Positions 26,136-35,343 of a stretch of 64,000 nt of DNA are shown piece by piece. The stretch is from Subsaximicrobium wynnwilliamsii. GTDB lineage: Bacteria > Bacteroidota > Bacteroidia > Flavobacteriales > Flavobacteriaceae. The notes beneath the pieces are model-generated. The model saw nothing but the letters and a program-made list of their open reading frames with translations, did not search any database and was not told the DNA's origin. The stretch is from NCBI RefSeq assembly GCF_007997225.1, contig NZ_VORM01000004.1:62001-126000 (forward strand), read 5' to 3'. Numbering within the stretch: the first letter of the stretch is position 1; every line of letters begins with the position of its first letter. A program made the position numbers and the translations under genes.

Positions 26136-26392
26136 TGATAAGCCCATAAAAAAGAGCTGACTCTTAATGGTTTACAAGGCAGGTTCGCCATGCAACGGCT
26201 GTAGTTTAAATAACAGAAAAGCAGGGACGATCAACAAGAACTCAAAGCCATGGATAATGGTCATTCAAAGACCATTATCTAATTTTCAAAACAGAAACGG
26301 AAAGCTTGTTTTGAACTTAAAATACGTTAAGTCAAAAGCACAACCAAAAAACTAAAAACTCACAACTAAAAACTAAACTCGCTTTTAAAATC
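26136..26392 (+). other. Long leader of the HMA/cytochrome operon
   Basis: About 250 transcribed bases are predicted between the operator-linked promoter and the HMA gene. A 62-codon frame (26167-26355) lies inside, but its composition does not look like protein. Leader-mediated control or a second promoter is possible. No hairpin is obvious. Confidence 0.35.
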
Positions 26393-26677
26393 ATGAAAAC
26401 ATCAATTCCTGTACAAAACTTAAACTGTGGCGGTTGCGCCCATACGATTTCCAGTAACATCTCATCTATAGAACATAGATCCAATATTTATGTGGATGTG
26501 GAAACTAGTAGTGTTTCTTTTGAGCATAAGGATGATGTGAATGCGGTACTGGTAAAAGCACGATTAAAAAGTATAGGTTATCCATCTATCGAGAATGACA
26601 ACACATTGAGCTCCAAAGCAAAATCATTTGTAACCTGCGCCACGGGGAAATTTCACAGTAAAAATTCACAAACATGA
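26393..26677 (+). CDS. Small HMA-type metal-binding protein
   Basis: A 94-residue protein. The first 65 residues form a heavy-metal-associated fold with LNCGGCAHTISSN as metal loop (CGGC, a CxxC form), and the remainder is a short tail with a single Cys (VTCATGK). There is no signal peptide, so it should be a cytoplasmic copper or thiophilic-metal binder, or a carrier of persulfide. Its stop overlaps the start of the cytochrome gene by 4 bp (ATGA at 26674-26677). Confidence 0.78.
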   Translation: MKTSIPVQNLNCGGCAHTISSNISSIEHRSNIYVDVETSSVSFEHKDDVNAVLVKARLKSIGYPSIENDNTLSSKAKSFVTCATGKFHSKNSQT

Positions 26678-27684
26678 AAAAAACAATACTGCTTTCAATG
26701 CTACTGGTCTCGTTTTTGAGTTGTAAAAATTCTGAAAAAACAGAGTATGTTGCTGCCGAAGAGATCGAAGATGCACAACCGCATCCAGGTAAAAAACTTA
26801 TGGAAACCAATTGTTATGTCTGCCACAGTCCATCAGCAAGTCAAGCGGATAGAATTGGCCCGCCTATGATTGCTGTTAAAAAACATTATATCAACGAGAG
26901 CAGCACAAAAGCAGCATTCATTAGTGATCTACAAGCGTGGATTAAGAATCCAACCGCAGCGCATGCAAAAATGTACGGCGCGGTAAAGCGTTTTGGTGTG
27001 ATGCCAAAAACCGTTTATCCTGAAGAAACCATTGCTCTAATTGGAGATTACATGTTTGATAACGCCATTGAGCAGCCAGAGTGGTTTGAAGCGCATTTCA
27101 ACGGAGCAAAAGGAAAAGGAAAAGGTGCTAAGAATGGCATGGGTAAAGCAAAAAGTAAGCAGATGCAAAAGCAGCAGGCTGCCATAGATTTTGAAAACCT
27201 GAGTTATGCAGAACGCGGCTTAAAATACGCCATGACCACCAAAGCCGTATTGGGGAAAAACTTGATGCAAGCCATCCAAAATGAAGGCACTCTGGGAGCT
27301 TTGGCTTTTTGCAATGAAGAAGCCTACCCTTTAACAGATAGTATGGCGGTGGTACTTCATGCGAGCATCAAGCGCGTTTCCGATAAGCCAAGGAATCAAA
27401 ACAATCAAGCCAATGACGAAGAATTAGAGTATATTGAGACTTTCAAACAAGTAATTGCAAATCAAGAGGAGCCCAACCCAATTGTTAAAGAATTGGATGA
27501 TAAGGTGCAGGTATATTATCCAATCACAACCAATACCATGTGCCTGCAATGCCACGGGAAACCAAACAAGACCATGCAAGCCGCTACACTTCAAAAGATA
27601 AGCTTATTATATCCAAAAGATAACGCTATTGGTTACGATGTCAATGAAGTGAGAGGGATATGGCGCATTTCCTTTGATAACTAA
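26674..27684 (+). CDS. Exported di-haem protein: cytochrome c domain plus DUF3365
   Basis: A 336-residue lipoprotein-like protein (lipobox SFLSC). The first domain has a c-type haem motif CYVCH with a downstream Met in FGVMPKTVYP, resembling class I cytochrome c. A lysine/glycine-rich linker (GKGKGAKNGMGKAKSK) follows. The C-terminal domain, with ALAFCNEEA and a second haem motif CLQCH, is of the DUF3365/Tll0287 type, a haem-based redox sensor or electron carrier. Placed after an HMA protein and before thioredoxin, under the shared operator, it may pass electrons from sulfur oxidation; that is inference. Confidence 0.82.
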   Translation: MKKTILLSMLLVSFLSCKNSEKTEYVAAEEIEDAQPHPGKKLMETNCYVCHSPSASQADRIGPPMIAVKKHYINESSTKAAFISDLQAWIKNPTAAHAKMYGAVKRFGVMPKTVYPEETIALIGDYMFDNAIEQPEWFEAHFNGAKGKGKGAKNGMGKAKSKQMQKQQAAIDFENLSYAERGLKYAMTTKAVLGKNLMQAIQNEGTLGALAFCNEEAYPLTDSMAVVLHASIKRVSDKPRNQNNQANDEELEYIETFKQVIANQEEPNPIVKELDDKVQVYYPITTNTMCLQCHGKPNKTMQAATLQKISLLYPKDNAIGYDVNEVRGIWRISFDN

Positions 27685-27696
27685 AAACATAAAATT

Positions 27697-27993
27697 ATGA
27701 GTAAATTTTCAGAATTAATAAATCAAGATCAACCTGTTTTGGTTGATTTTTTTGCAGACTGGTGCGGACCCTGTAAAACCCTGGCACCAATATTAAAACA
27801 AGTCAAAGAAGACCTTGGAGATAAGGTCAAAATTGTTAAAATAGACGTGGATAAAAATCAGGCTTTAGCTGCCAAATACCAAGTGCGAGGTGTGCCAACA
27901 ATGCTATTGTTCAAAAACGGAAAACAAGTGTGGAGACAATCGGGTGTGCTTCAAAAAAATGATATCATCAACGTGATTAAGACCAATGGTTGA
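27697..27993 (+). CDS. Thioredoxin
   Basis: A 98-residue cytoplasmic thioredoxin with FFADWCGPCKTL and the cis-proline loop VRGVPTMLLF. It lies 12 bp after the cytochrome gene, so it is the third gene of the operon. It could reduce protein persulfides formed during sulfide stress. Confidence 0.93.
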   Translation: MSKFSELINQDQPVLVDFFADWCGPCKTLAPILKQVKEDLGDKVKIVKIDVDKNQALAAKYQVRGVPTMLLFKNGKQVWRQSGVLQKNDIINVIKTNG

Positions 27994-28233
27994 TGGCTTT
28001 TTGATGAGATTTTTTGGGACAATCGTTACAGTGGGACTTACGCAGGCTGGCATTCCATCTTGGTTTCCCCAGCTCTCAAAGCTTATATCGATCTATTGAC
28101 TGATTGAGATTTGATACTATTTAGAGGCAAGAATATTGATTTTAAGATTTTTTACTTAAGACAAGGTTCATATTTGCTCTTATCGCAGTAAAACTATTCA
28201 GATTTAACTCCTTTTTCCATTATCCCAAACTTT

Positions 28234-29607
28234 TTATATGACTAATGTTTCTACATCAGATAGTTTGGGAATAGTGACATTCCAATTATAAGTGTCCTTT
28301 ATTTTCACTCTAAAAGCGTCCAGAGCTGCCGGCTCGCCATGGATGAGATAGACCTTTTCTGGAATGTTCTTAATAGCGCTCATCCAATTGAGCAATCCGT
28401 TCTGGTCTGCATGGGCAGATAAACTTTCAATGTGTTTGACAGTGGCTTTTACCGGATAGTATTTTCCTGAAAATTTAATCTCATGGGCACCGTCAAACAA
28501 CTGCCTGCCACGAGTGCCTTCAGCCTGATACCCTACCAACAAAACGGTTGTTGAGGGTTCATCGATGAGCTGCTGTAAATACGTGAGCACCCTTCCTCCG
28601 GTAACCATTCCGCTACCAGCAATGACGATTTTGGAGCGTTTATCATCAATGGTTTCCCAGGTTTCTTTATACGATTGCACACTATTGACGTGATTGCACA
28701 TGGCATTATATTCAGCCATAGGCAGTTTATGCCACTTCGGAAAGCGACTAAAAACGTCCAGCACATTGCTTCCCATTGGACTGTCTACAAAAATGGGAAT
28801 GTTCGGAATTTTATTTTTCTGATATAACTTCCACAGAATATACATCAAGGTTTGTAAACGTTCAACGGCAAAACTCGGAATAATCAGATTCCCTTTTTTA
28901 TGAATGGTCTCCAGGATGATGTCTGTAAGAATCTGCTCCACATCTTCCTCCGAATGCAGTTTATTGCCATAGGTACTTTCCACAAAGAGAAAATCTGCCC
29001 ATTCGGGACGTTTAGGATCCTCCAATAAATAATCATTGGATCTGCCAATATCTCCAGAAAACACGAGGCGTTTGGAATTGATATCCAACTCTATAAAGGT
29101 TGCGCCAATGATATGACCATTATATTGGAAACGATAGGATATATGTTCAGACAGATGTATCCATTTGTCTTCCATTTCAACTTCAAACAATTGAATTGTT
29201 GTTTCAGCATCCTTAACCGTATAAAATGGCAAGGCCGGATGATGCTTGGTGTATTTTTCTTTATTGGCTCTTTCAGCCTCTTCCTCATGTATTTTTGCAC
29301 TGTCCCTTAATATGATTTCGGCAATCGCCAAGGTAGGTGCTGTGCCAACGATTTTTCCTTGGAAGCCTTGCTTCAATAAGCGTGGCAAATACCCTACATG
29401 GTCTAAATGGCCATGGGTTAGCAACACCAAATCGATTGCATTGACATCAATAGGAAGGTCACACCAATTAAGTTCCCGCAATTCTTTAAGTCCTTGAAAC
29501 ATCCCACAATCAATCAAAATAGTCTTTTCGGAGGTTTCAATGAGAAATTTTGAGCCCGTAACAACACCGGCTGCGCCCAAAAAATTAATTTTCACATGAT
29601 GATCCAT
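28234..29607 (-). CDS. MBL-fold beta-CASP RNA nuclease
   Basis: A 457-residue metallo-beta-lactamase with the beta-CASP insertion. Zinc motifs are LTHGHLDHVGYL, VFSGDIGR and HADQNGLL; the beta-CASP part has DSPMGSNV and the RNA-binding GSGMVTGGR. Relatives of this CPSF-like size are RNA endo- or exonucleases in bacteria. It is the last gene of an operon with the ATP-cone endonuclease (4 bp upstream) and the universal stress protein. No signal peptide. Confidence 0.88.
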   Translation of the reverse strand: MDHHVKINFLGAAGVVTGSKFLIETSEKTILIDCGMFQGLKELRELNWCDLPIDVNAIDLVLLTHGHLDHVGYLPRLLKQGFQGKIVGTAPTLAIAEIILRDSAKIHEEEAERANKEKYTKHHPALPFYTVKDAETTIQLFEVEMEDKWIHLSEHISYRFQYNGHIIGATFIELDINSKRLVFSGDIGRSNDYLLEDPKRPEWADFLFVESTYGNKLHSEEDVEQILTDIILETIHKKGNLIIPSFAVERLQTLMYILWKLYQKNKIPNIPIFVDSPMGSNVLDVFSRFPKWHKLPMAEYNAMCNHVNSVQSYKETWETIDDKRSKIVIAGSGMVTGGRVLTYLQQLIDEPSTTVLLVGYQAEGTRGRQLFDGAHEIKFSGKYYPVKATVKHIESLSAHADQNGLLNWMSAIKNIPEKVYLIHGEPAALDAFRVKIKDTYNWNVTIPKLSDVETLVI

Positions 29608-29611
29608 AGTT

Positions 29612-30454
29612 TCAGTTTTTACAAAGCATTTTAATTTCGTTTATGATCTTTGACTTACGAGTTTCCGAAATTCCAAGATGGTCCAAGAAAAAAACGTCGT
29701 CTTTTAAATCTCTACAGAGTACCACGTCCCTACTCAACAAAAATTGTTTCTCGCGATTGGTCAATAGCGTTGAAGCCGTTATGGGGTATAAACTGAGTCG
29801 GTCTATTCTATCTCTCAACCCATCATTTTTTGGATAATCCCAACTCAATAGATACAAGCCAATGCATTTGCCAAATTGCCGTGCATCTTCGGTAAAACGT
29901 GTGTTCGTGACCACCCATCCTGCCTCTAGTTTTGTGTCATGAGCTTTTGAATCCCAGTGGCTTTTGACATCTTTGAAACGCGATGCGATATATAATGGCA
30001 CTTTGACATTGCAATTTCGTCCTTCTTCACTGTGAAATTTACACTCTATCACAGTTGTATGGCCATTTTTATGGGCTATGACATCTATTTCATGAGTCAC
30101 ACAATGCCCTTGCATTATTTCGCTCACGCGTGTCTCGTAACCCGAATATTTTAAAATCGCACTTACAAAGCGCTCAAAGGGATAACCCGTTGGCCCCAAC
30201 TCATAAATTGCTTTTTTGAGTTTGTATTTTGATGCGAGGTAGCTGTCTTTCTTTTTGAGTAATGCAAATGCCCTGTTATAGATTTCCTTTGTTGAGATGC
30301 CATCGTATAACTCCCCTTGCACTTTGTCCACAATTTGGGTGATTGTTTGACCATCTGCTCCAGATTTTCTCAATGAGGCACGTAATCGATCCAATGAAAA
30401 CTTCACTTTTTCTCCAGAGGATTTTATGACGTTAAAATTGGTGTCCATTTTCAT
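29612..30454 (-). CDS. ATP-cone plus restriction-endonuclease-like protein
   Basis: A 280-residue fusion. Residues about 5-95 are an ATP-cone domain (VIKSSGEKVKFSLDRLRASL), a nucleotide-sensing module normally found in ribonucleotide reductase and NrdR. Residues about 95-200 are a PD-(D/E)XK fold of the Mrr type, with HEIDVIAHKNG, TVIECKFH and a following basic region. The last 80 residues have no recognised fold. The pairing suggests a nuclease activated or inhibited by nucleotide level. The gene is embedded between a universal stress protein and an RNA nuclease. Confidence 0.82.
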   Translation of the reverse strand: MKMDTNFNVIKSSGEKVKFSLDRLRASLRKSGADGQTITQIVDKVQGELYDGISTKEIYNRAFALLKKKDSYLASKYKLKKAIYELGPTGYPFERFVSAILKYSGYETRVSEIMQGHCVTHEIDVIAHKNGHTTVIECKFHSEEGRNCNVKVPLYIASRFKDVKSHWDSKAHDTKLEAGWVVTNTRFTEDARQFGKCIGLYLLSWDYPKNDGLRDRIDRLSLYPITASTLLTNREKQFLLSRDVVLCRDLKDDVFFLDHLGISETRKSKIINEIKMLCKN

Positions 30455-30465
30455 TTTTTGAAGTT

Positions 30466-31320
30466 TTAATTTCGTAGATCGTGCATCACTAACATGGGCA
30501 CTTTAGAATCATAGGCAATCCCTTTTACCAAGGGTTGTGAAAGAATACTTGAAAAAAAAGTGTGTTTTTTATTGATGAATGCGACCATGTCACTTTCTCG
30601 GCTTTCCACAAAACAATTAATGGCCTTGGGAACAGACATATTGCTTAAATAATGGAAGGAGTGATTTACATCTTTGAAAATGTCTTCCAAGAGCTTTTTG
30701 CTCTTTAATTGTTTTTCGGTTAAGTGGTCTTCATTTGAAATATGCAAAACCTTAATTGATGCATCGCACTTTTTGGCAATATCAATAAGATAGCTCAATT
30801 CACGGTTTTTAAAGTGGGTTTTGTAGCTGGTTGGAAAAACAATTTCTTTAGGGAGGCCCATTTTTGCCGATTGAGGCACTACTATAACGGGGCAATTCCT
30901 GATTTTTTCCATAACATCCAAAGCCGTATTTCCATAAACGATACTTCTGGAATTGGTTTCACCTCGATTACCCATAACAATAAGTTCAATATCCTTTTCT
31001 TCAACCACTGTTTTAATGGCTTCCACGATATTGTTAAACACTGTGACGGTCTCAAAACTATGATTTGGGTTTCCGTTTTCTTTAGGGTCTAAATGATCCA
31101 AGAGTTTGTTAAGTCCACTTTCAGAATTAGCTTTTGAGGCTTCATACATGGGGCTTCCTTTATCCATGTTTATTATGCTTTCAATATCTTTTGATTTGAT
31201 ATAAAATACATTGAGAAGATAAAAAACACAAGGTACGTCTTTATAAAGCTCCGTTGCATAATTGATGGCCTGTGAGGAATTATCTGAAAAATCTGTTGGC
31301 AATAATATCTTTCGTTTCAT
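30466..31320 (-). CDS. Tandem universal stress protein
   Basis: A 284-residue protein with two UspA folds. The first opens MKRKILLPTDFSDNS and has the nucleotide loop VMGNRGETNSRSIVYGN; the second is degenerate (IVFPTSYKTH ... VAFINKKHT). I start at ATG 31320 because it begins directly with the Usp strand; the in-frame extension upstream looks non-coding. It is the first gene of the three-gene operon ending in the beta-CASP nuclease. Confidence 0.85.
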   Translation of the reverse strand: MKRKILLPTDFSDNSSQAINYATELYKDVPCVFYLLNVFYIKSKDIESIINMDKGSPMYEASKANSESGLNKLLDHLDPKENGNPNHSFETVTVFNNIVEAIKTVVEEKDIELIVMGNRGETNSRSIVYGNTALDVMEKIRNCPVIVVPQSAKMGLPKEIVFPTSYKTHFKNRELSYLIDIAKKCDASIKVLHISNEDHLTEKQLKSKKLLEDIFKDVNHSFHYLSNMSVPKAINCFVESRESDMVAFINKKHTFFSSILSQPLVKGIAYDSKVPMLVMHDLRN

Positions 31321-31794
31321 AAGTTCTGTTTTTTGATTACCGAGTAAATGTAGTTGGATCTTCCTGTTTTGACAATGATAAATATCAGCTATACAGATAT
31401 GGCTGAAACAGGTAGGGCTTAGTGAAACCTTAGTTGATTTATCACTGCGCATTCATGATATATGGAAAGACAAGGTTTCTAATTAACCATGGTAGCATGA
31501 TTATTTCAAGATCTTCGATACATCTGCTAATATCTTTTTGAATTACTGAATCAAAACTGAACAATAGCAGCTTTGATCTTTCATAGGTCTTTGAAAATGG
31601 ACAAACCCCTGTGGCACTTCGCGTAGGCACCTATAACAGTGCTGTTGGAACTAGCATCGCGGATAAGATAGACGTTTTTTGCTTAAATGAACGCGTAAAA
31701 AAACTTCAGGATGAAGCACGCTTAACACTACACTTAAAAACTGTTGAGCATGCGTTTAAACTAATCCAGTTAGCACCCGTTTCATAATATGTTG
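31321..31794. other. Spacer with a decayed coding fragment
   Basis: No intact gene. On the plus strand a frame without a usable start runs from after a stop near 31588 to TAA near 31787, reading plausible protein such as LNERVKKLQDEARLTLHLK and HAFKLIQLAPVS. It is probably gene debris; the parent family was not recognised. The right end contains the TetR promoter. Confidence 0.4.
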
Positions 31795-31830
31795 TATCTT
31801 TGTTAACCAAATGGTTAAACTATACAGTTA
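31795..31830 (+). promoter_or_regulatory. -7 box and palindromic operator of the TetR operon
   Basis: TATCTTTG (31795-31802) is a consensus -7 box. Overlapping it, GTTAACC-AAAT-GGTTAA (31802-31818) is an inverted repeat, with a further GTTAAC at 31827-31832 touching the ATG. A site there would block transcription start, as expected for TetR autoregulation. Confidence 0.7.
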
Positions 31831-31833
31831 ACA

Positions 31834-32448
31834 ATGGCGAAAACGAAGGACGAAAATACAGAAGAACAAATATTGGTTGCAGCAAAAACCGTATTTCAAA
31901 CCAAAGGTATGGATGGCGCCCGCATGCAGCATATAGCCGATGAAGCGGGAATCAATAAAGCCATGCTTCACTATTATTTCAGAAGCAAACAACTGCTGTT
32001 TGAAGCCGTGTTCAATCAGGCTTTTTCGTTGTTGGCGCCTCAATTGAATATCATTTTGAATGATGAATCTTCCATTGAAGATAAGGTCAAAAACTTTACG
32101 GTTAACTATACCACTTTTATGATGAAGCATCCGTATTTACCAAATTTTATTATTCAAGAGCTAAACAGAAACGAAGATTTCATTGTGAAACTAAAAGAGA
32201 ATACGGGTTTCCCCAATCTCGATAAATTCAAAGCACAAGTGGATGCTGAAATCAACGACGGACTTCTAAACCCCATTGATGCCGATCAATTGTTCGTCAA
32301 TATCATAGCACTCAACATTTTTCCTTTTTTAGGGAAACCATTGATCAAAGCGTTTACCAATAAAGATGAACAGGATTATGAAACATTCGTAGAAAGCCGA
32401 AAAACAGAAGTCGCCAATTTTATCATTAATTCCATAAAACCGCACTAA
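31834..32448 (+). CDS. TetR-family repressor
   Basis: A 204-residue regulator. The N-terminal TetR helix-turn-helix reads ILVAAKTVFQTKGMDGARMQ and INKAMLHYYFRSK; the ligand-binding C-terminal domain is variable. It heads an operon of TolC, HlyD, OsmC and ABC-export genes, and a palindrome sits on its promoter, so it probably represses the whole operon until an inducer is bound. The inducer is unknown. Confidence 0.9.
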   Translation: MAKTKDENTEEQILVAAKTVFQTKGMDGARMQHIADEAGINKAMLHYYFRSKQLLFEAVFNQAFSLLAPQLNIILNDESSIEDKVKNFTVNYTTFMMKHPYLPNFIIQELNRNEDFIVKLKENTGFPNLDKFKAQVDAEINDGLLNPIDADQLFVNIIALNIFPFLGKPLIKAFTNKDEQDYETFVESRKTEVANFIINSIKPH

Positions 32449-32449
32449 G

Positions 32450-33700
32450 ATGAAACGATTTACCTTCATTTTAATAGTATTTGCTAGCGTTCCAATGTTA
32501 GGACAGCAGAATATAAGCTTGGAGGAATGCTATGAACTGGCCACCACTAATTACCCATTAGCAAAACAATCGCAACTTTTTGAAGCACAGAGCAAGTTAG
32601 ATAAAGCCATTATTTCAAATTCTAAATTGCCACAGTTCAGTGTGGATGCACAAGCCACTTATCAGTCTGATGTGATTGAAATTCCTATTCCCAACACCAA
32701 CATAGAAGCTTTAAACAATGACCAATATCGCGCAACACTATCTGTCAATCAACTTATTTATAATGCTGGGGCGACGGATGCATCAATAATGGTAAGAGCT
32801 GCCCAATTGAAAACACAGCAAAAACAGGTAGAGGTCAATCTCTATCAGTTAAAACAAAACATCAACCAACTCTATTTTTCAATTTTATTATCGCAGGAAA
32901 CACAACTATTATTAGCGGCGAAAAAGGAGCTACTACAAGTAAAATTAAGTGAAGTACAATCAGGTATCAAATATGGTGTGCTTTTACCAACATCGGATAA
33001 GGTTTTAGAAGCTGAATTGTTGAAACTCCATCAGCAATTTAGCGAAGTTGAGAGCAATAAGGCTTCCTTGATAGAAACGCTTTCGAGCATCATCGGAAAA
33101 TCTTTGGCCGATTACACGAGCTTTGAAAATCCGTTGTTAGAAAATGAGTTAAACACCAACTTAAACCGACCCGAACTCCAATTATTTCAACTTAAAAAAA
33201 ACGAAATTGAAAGCAATGAAGCCTTGATAGCCAAACAAAACGCACCCAAATTATTGGGATTTGCGACCGGTGGCTATGGCAATCCAGGCTTGAATATGTT
33301 GGATAATTCCTTTCAACCCTTTTATACAGTCGGCATCAAATTGAATTGGAATGTTTTCGACTGGAATTCCAACAAAAAACAACGTGAATCTTTGTCAATT
33401 ACTAAAGATATCGTCGATACAGAAACCGAATTATTCAAACTGAATACTGGTATTGAGCTGAATCAGCAACAACAGGAAATCGCTAAAATTGAAAGCTTTA
33501 TTACTTCTGATTTGGAGATTATTGACTTGCGAAAAGAAGTCCTAAAATCAGCTGATTCCCAATTGAAAAACGGCGTCATCACCGCATCGGCCTACATTAC
33601 GGAACTCACAAATTTATATGAGGATGAAAATACCTTGGTCACACATAAAATACAGCTACAGCTGGCAAAAGCAAATTATAATGTCATTAAAGGACAATAA
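32450..33700 (+). CDS. TolC-family outer-membrane channel
   Basis: A 416-residue protein with signal peptide (ending MLGQQ) and two helical hairpin repeats of the OEP type, rich in Gln and Asn coiled coil. It starts 1 base after the TetR stop. With the downstream HlyD adaptor and ABC pump it should form a tripartite exporter spanning the envelope. Confidence 0.88.
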   Translation: MKRFTFILIVFASVPMLGQQNISLEECYELATTNYPLAKQSQLFEAQSKLDKAIISNSKLPQFSVDAQATYQSDVIEIPIPNTNIEALNNDQYRATLSVNQLIYNAGATDASIMVRAAQLKTQQKQVEVNLYQLKQNINQLYFSILLSQETQLLLAAKKELLQVKLSEVQSGIKYGVLLPTSDKVLEAELLKLHQQFSEVESNKASLIETLSSIIGKSLADYTSFENPLLENELNTNLNRPELQLFQLKKNEIESNEALIAKQNAPKLLGFATGGYGNPGLNMLDNSFQPFYTVGIKLNWNVFDWNSNKKQRESLSITKDIVDTETELFKLNTGIELNQQQQEIAKIESFITSDLEIIDLRKEVLKSADSQLKNGVITASAYITELTNLYEDENTLVTHKIQLQLAKANYNVIKGQ

Positions 33701-33704
33701 AAAG

Positions 33705-33875
33705 TTTCCCGCACATGACGCAGATAGACGTATATAAATGCAGAATGAATTAAAAATAGTCTGCGAGAATCTGCAAGATCTGCGGGACACAAAAATAGAA
33801 TTTCCCGCGGCTTACGCAGATCGACGCAGAAATAATTCAAAATAGAATCCGCGAAAATCTGCGAGATCTGAGGGA
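33705..33875. repeat. Family A palindromic repeat, two copies
   Basis: Two copies (33705-33787 and 33801-33875) of an imperfect long palindrome. The left arm runs TTTCCCGCAnATnnCGCAGAT and the right arm ATCTGCG..ATCTGCGGGA. They lie between tolC and hlyD. Further copies occur at 37.5, 38.0-38.3 and 52.3 kb. Confidence 0.85.
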
Positions 33876-33895
33876 CAAAAACAAGAAAGATAATC

Positions 33896-34810
33896 ATGAA
33901 AAACCACAACTATATATTAGGAATAAGCATTCTAGCTTTGAGCTTGTTATCCTGCGGGAACGGCAACGATAAAGCAGATGGCTACGGAAATTTTGAAGCT
34001 ACAGAAGTAACCGTTTCTGCCGAGAATAACGGAAAATTGCTCCAATTTGATGTTAATGAGGGCGATCAATTAGAAAAAAATCAAATCATAGGGTATATCG
34101 ACACCATTCCCTTAGGGCTAAAGCGTGAGCAATTAGAAGTTTCAAAGTCAGTCATCAGTTCTAAATCCAAAGGTGTATTGTCTCAAATTAATGTGCTAGA
34201 CGCCAAATTAAAAACAGCAAACACCAATAAAACCCGGACTGAAAACCTCATCAAAGACAACGCAGGTACGCAACAGCAATTAGACAATGTACAAGGGGAA
34301 ATTAATGTGATCAAAACCCAAATTAAAAGTGTAGAAATCCAGAATGCGCCTGTCGTTAACGAATTGAAGAGCATTGACGTTCAGTTAAAACAAATCGATG
34401 ATCAAATCCAAAAAAGCAAAATCATAAATCCAGTAACCGGAACTGTTTTGACTAAATATTCAGAACCTAACGAAATCACTGCCTTTGGAAAACCACTTTA
34501 TAAAATTGCCAATCTCAATACCATGCAATTGCGGGTTTACATCAGTGAAACACAATTGGCCAACATTAAAATAGGTCAAGAAGTAAGCGTCAAAATTGAT
34601 GATGCCGATGCTATGAAATCGTACAAAGGCACAATTAGTTGGATCGCTTCGGAAGCCGAATTCACACCAAAAATAATTCAGACCAAAGAAGAACGGGTCG
34701 CGCTGGTTTATGCCGTAAAAGTGGACGTCACTAACGACGGAAGCCTAAAAATTGGCATGCCGGCAGAATTATGGATAACCAATTCAAATAATAATAATAA
34801 TAATAACTAA
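33896..34810 (+). CDS. HlyD-family periplasmic adaptor
   Basis: A 304-residue membrane-fusion protein with a lipobox (LLSCGNG), the N-terminal biotinyl/lipoyl-like strand SAENNGKLLQFDVNEGDQL, a central coiled coil and the return strand TGTVLTKYSEPNE. It connects the ABC permeases to TolC. The C-terminus is an asparagine run encoded by an AAT microsatellite. Confidence 0.88.
   Translation: MKNHNYILGISILALSLLSCGNGNDKADGYGNFEATEVTVSAENNGKLLQFDVNEGDQLEKNQIIGYIDTIPLGLKREQLEVSKSVISSKSKGVLSQINVLDAKLKTANTNKTRTENLIKDNAGTQQQLDNVQGEINVIKTQIKSVEIQNAPVVNELKSIDVQLKQIDDQIQKSKIINPVTGTVLTKYSEPNEITAFGKPLYKIANLNTMQLRVYISETQLANIKIGQEVSVKIDDADAMKSYKGTISWIASEAEFTPKIIQTKEERVALVYAVKVDVTNDGSLKIGMPAELWITNSNNNNNNN
34787..34804. 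repeat. AAT microsatellite at the end of hlyD
   Basis: Six uninterrupted AAT units encode six of the seven final asparagines. Length changes keep the frame and only alter the C-terminal tail. Confidence 0.9.
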
Positions 34811-34821
34811 AATCAGAAACA

Positions 34822-35325
34822 ATGAAACATGTAATTATCACACTGGGCCTATTGGCTTTAGTAGGCTGCAAAGACGGCAAAAATGAAGAAACAAACACAA
34901 AAACAGAAGCCGCCAAACCATCTGCAGAAGCTACAAATGAACAGAACAACGATCATAGCGACAAAGTTTCCAACGTGTATCAAAATGCTTGGACGAACGA
35001 AATCGTAATGAACAACGGTAACAAATGGCAAGCCGATGCACCAACAAATGAAGGTGTGCAAAAAATGCAAAACACCATGAAAACTCAAACAACGAGCACC
35101 TTGGATGCCTATCACAAATTAGCAGAACAGCTAAATGATGACAAGAATAATGTGGTAAAAAACTGCACGATGCAAGGTGCTTCACATGATAATTTGCACA
35201 TCTGGCTCTTGCCTTTAATGGATAAAATTGAAGCGCTATCTGAAACAAAAACGGTTGAAGATGCTGCAAAAATCAAACAAAGTATCGAAGAAAACATCAA
35301 TGGGTACAACACCTATTTCAAATAA
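34822..35325 (+). CDS. Lipoprotein of unknown function
   Basis: A 167-residue protein with lipobox (ALVGCKDG), a 40-residue polar linker rich in Asn, Glu and Thr, and a helical C-terminal part that includes a single Cys (VKNCTMQGASHDNLH). No family was recognised. It lies between the adaptor and OsmC genes with short gaps, so it belongs to the TetR operon. Confidence 0.75.
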   Translation: MKHVIITLGLLALVGCKDGKNEETNTKTEAAKPSAEATNEQNNDHSDKVSNVYQNAWTNEIVMNNGNKWQADAPTNEGVQKMQNTMKTQTTSTLDAYHKLAEQLNDDKNNVVKNCTMQGASHDNLHIWLLPLMDKIEALSETKTVEDAAKIKQSIEENINGYNTYFK

Positions 35326-35343
35326 CATTTAAAACAAAACACC

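Noticed and set aside
26167-26355. 62-codon open frame in the leader of the HMA operon
   Set aside because: The composition is unlike its neighbours and no domain is visible; kept only as a note on the leader.
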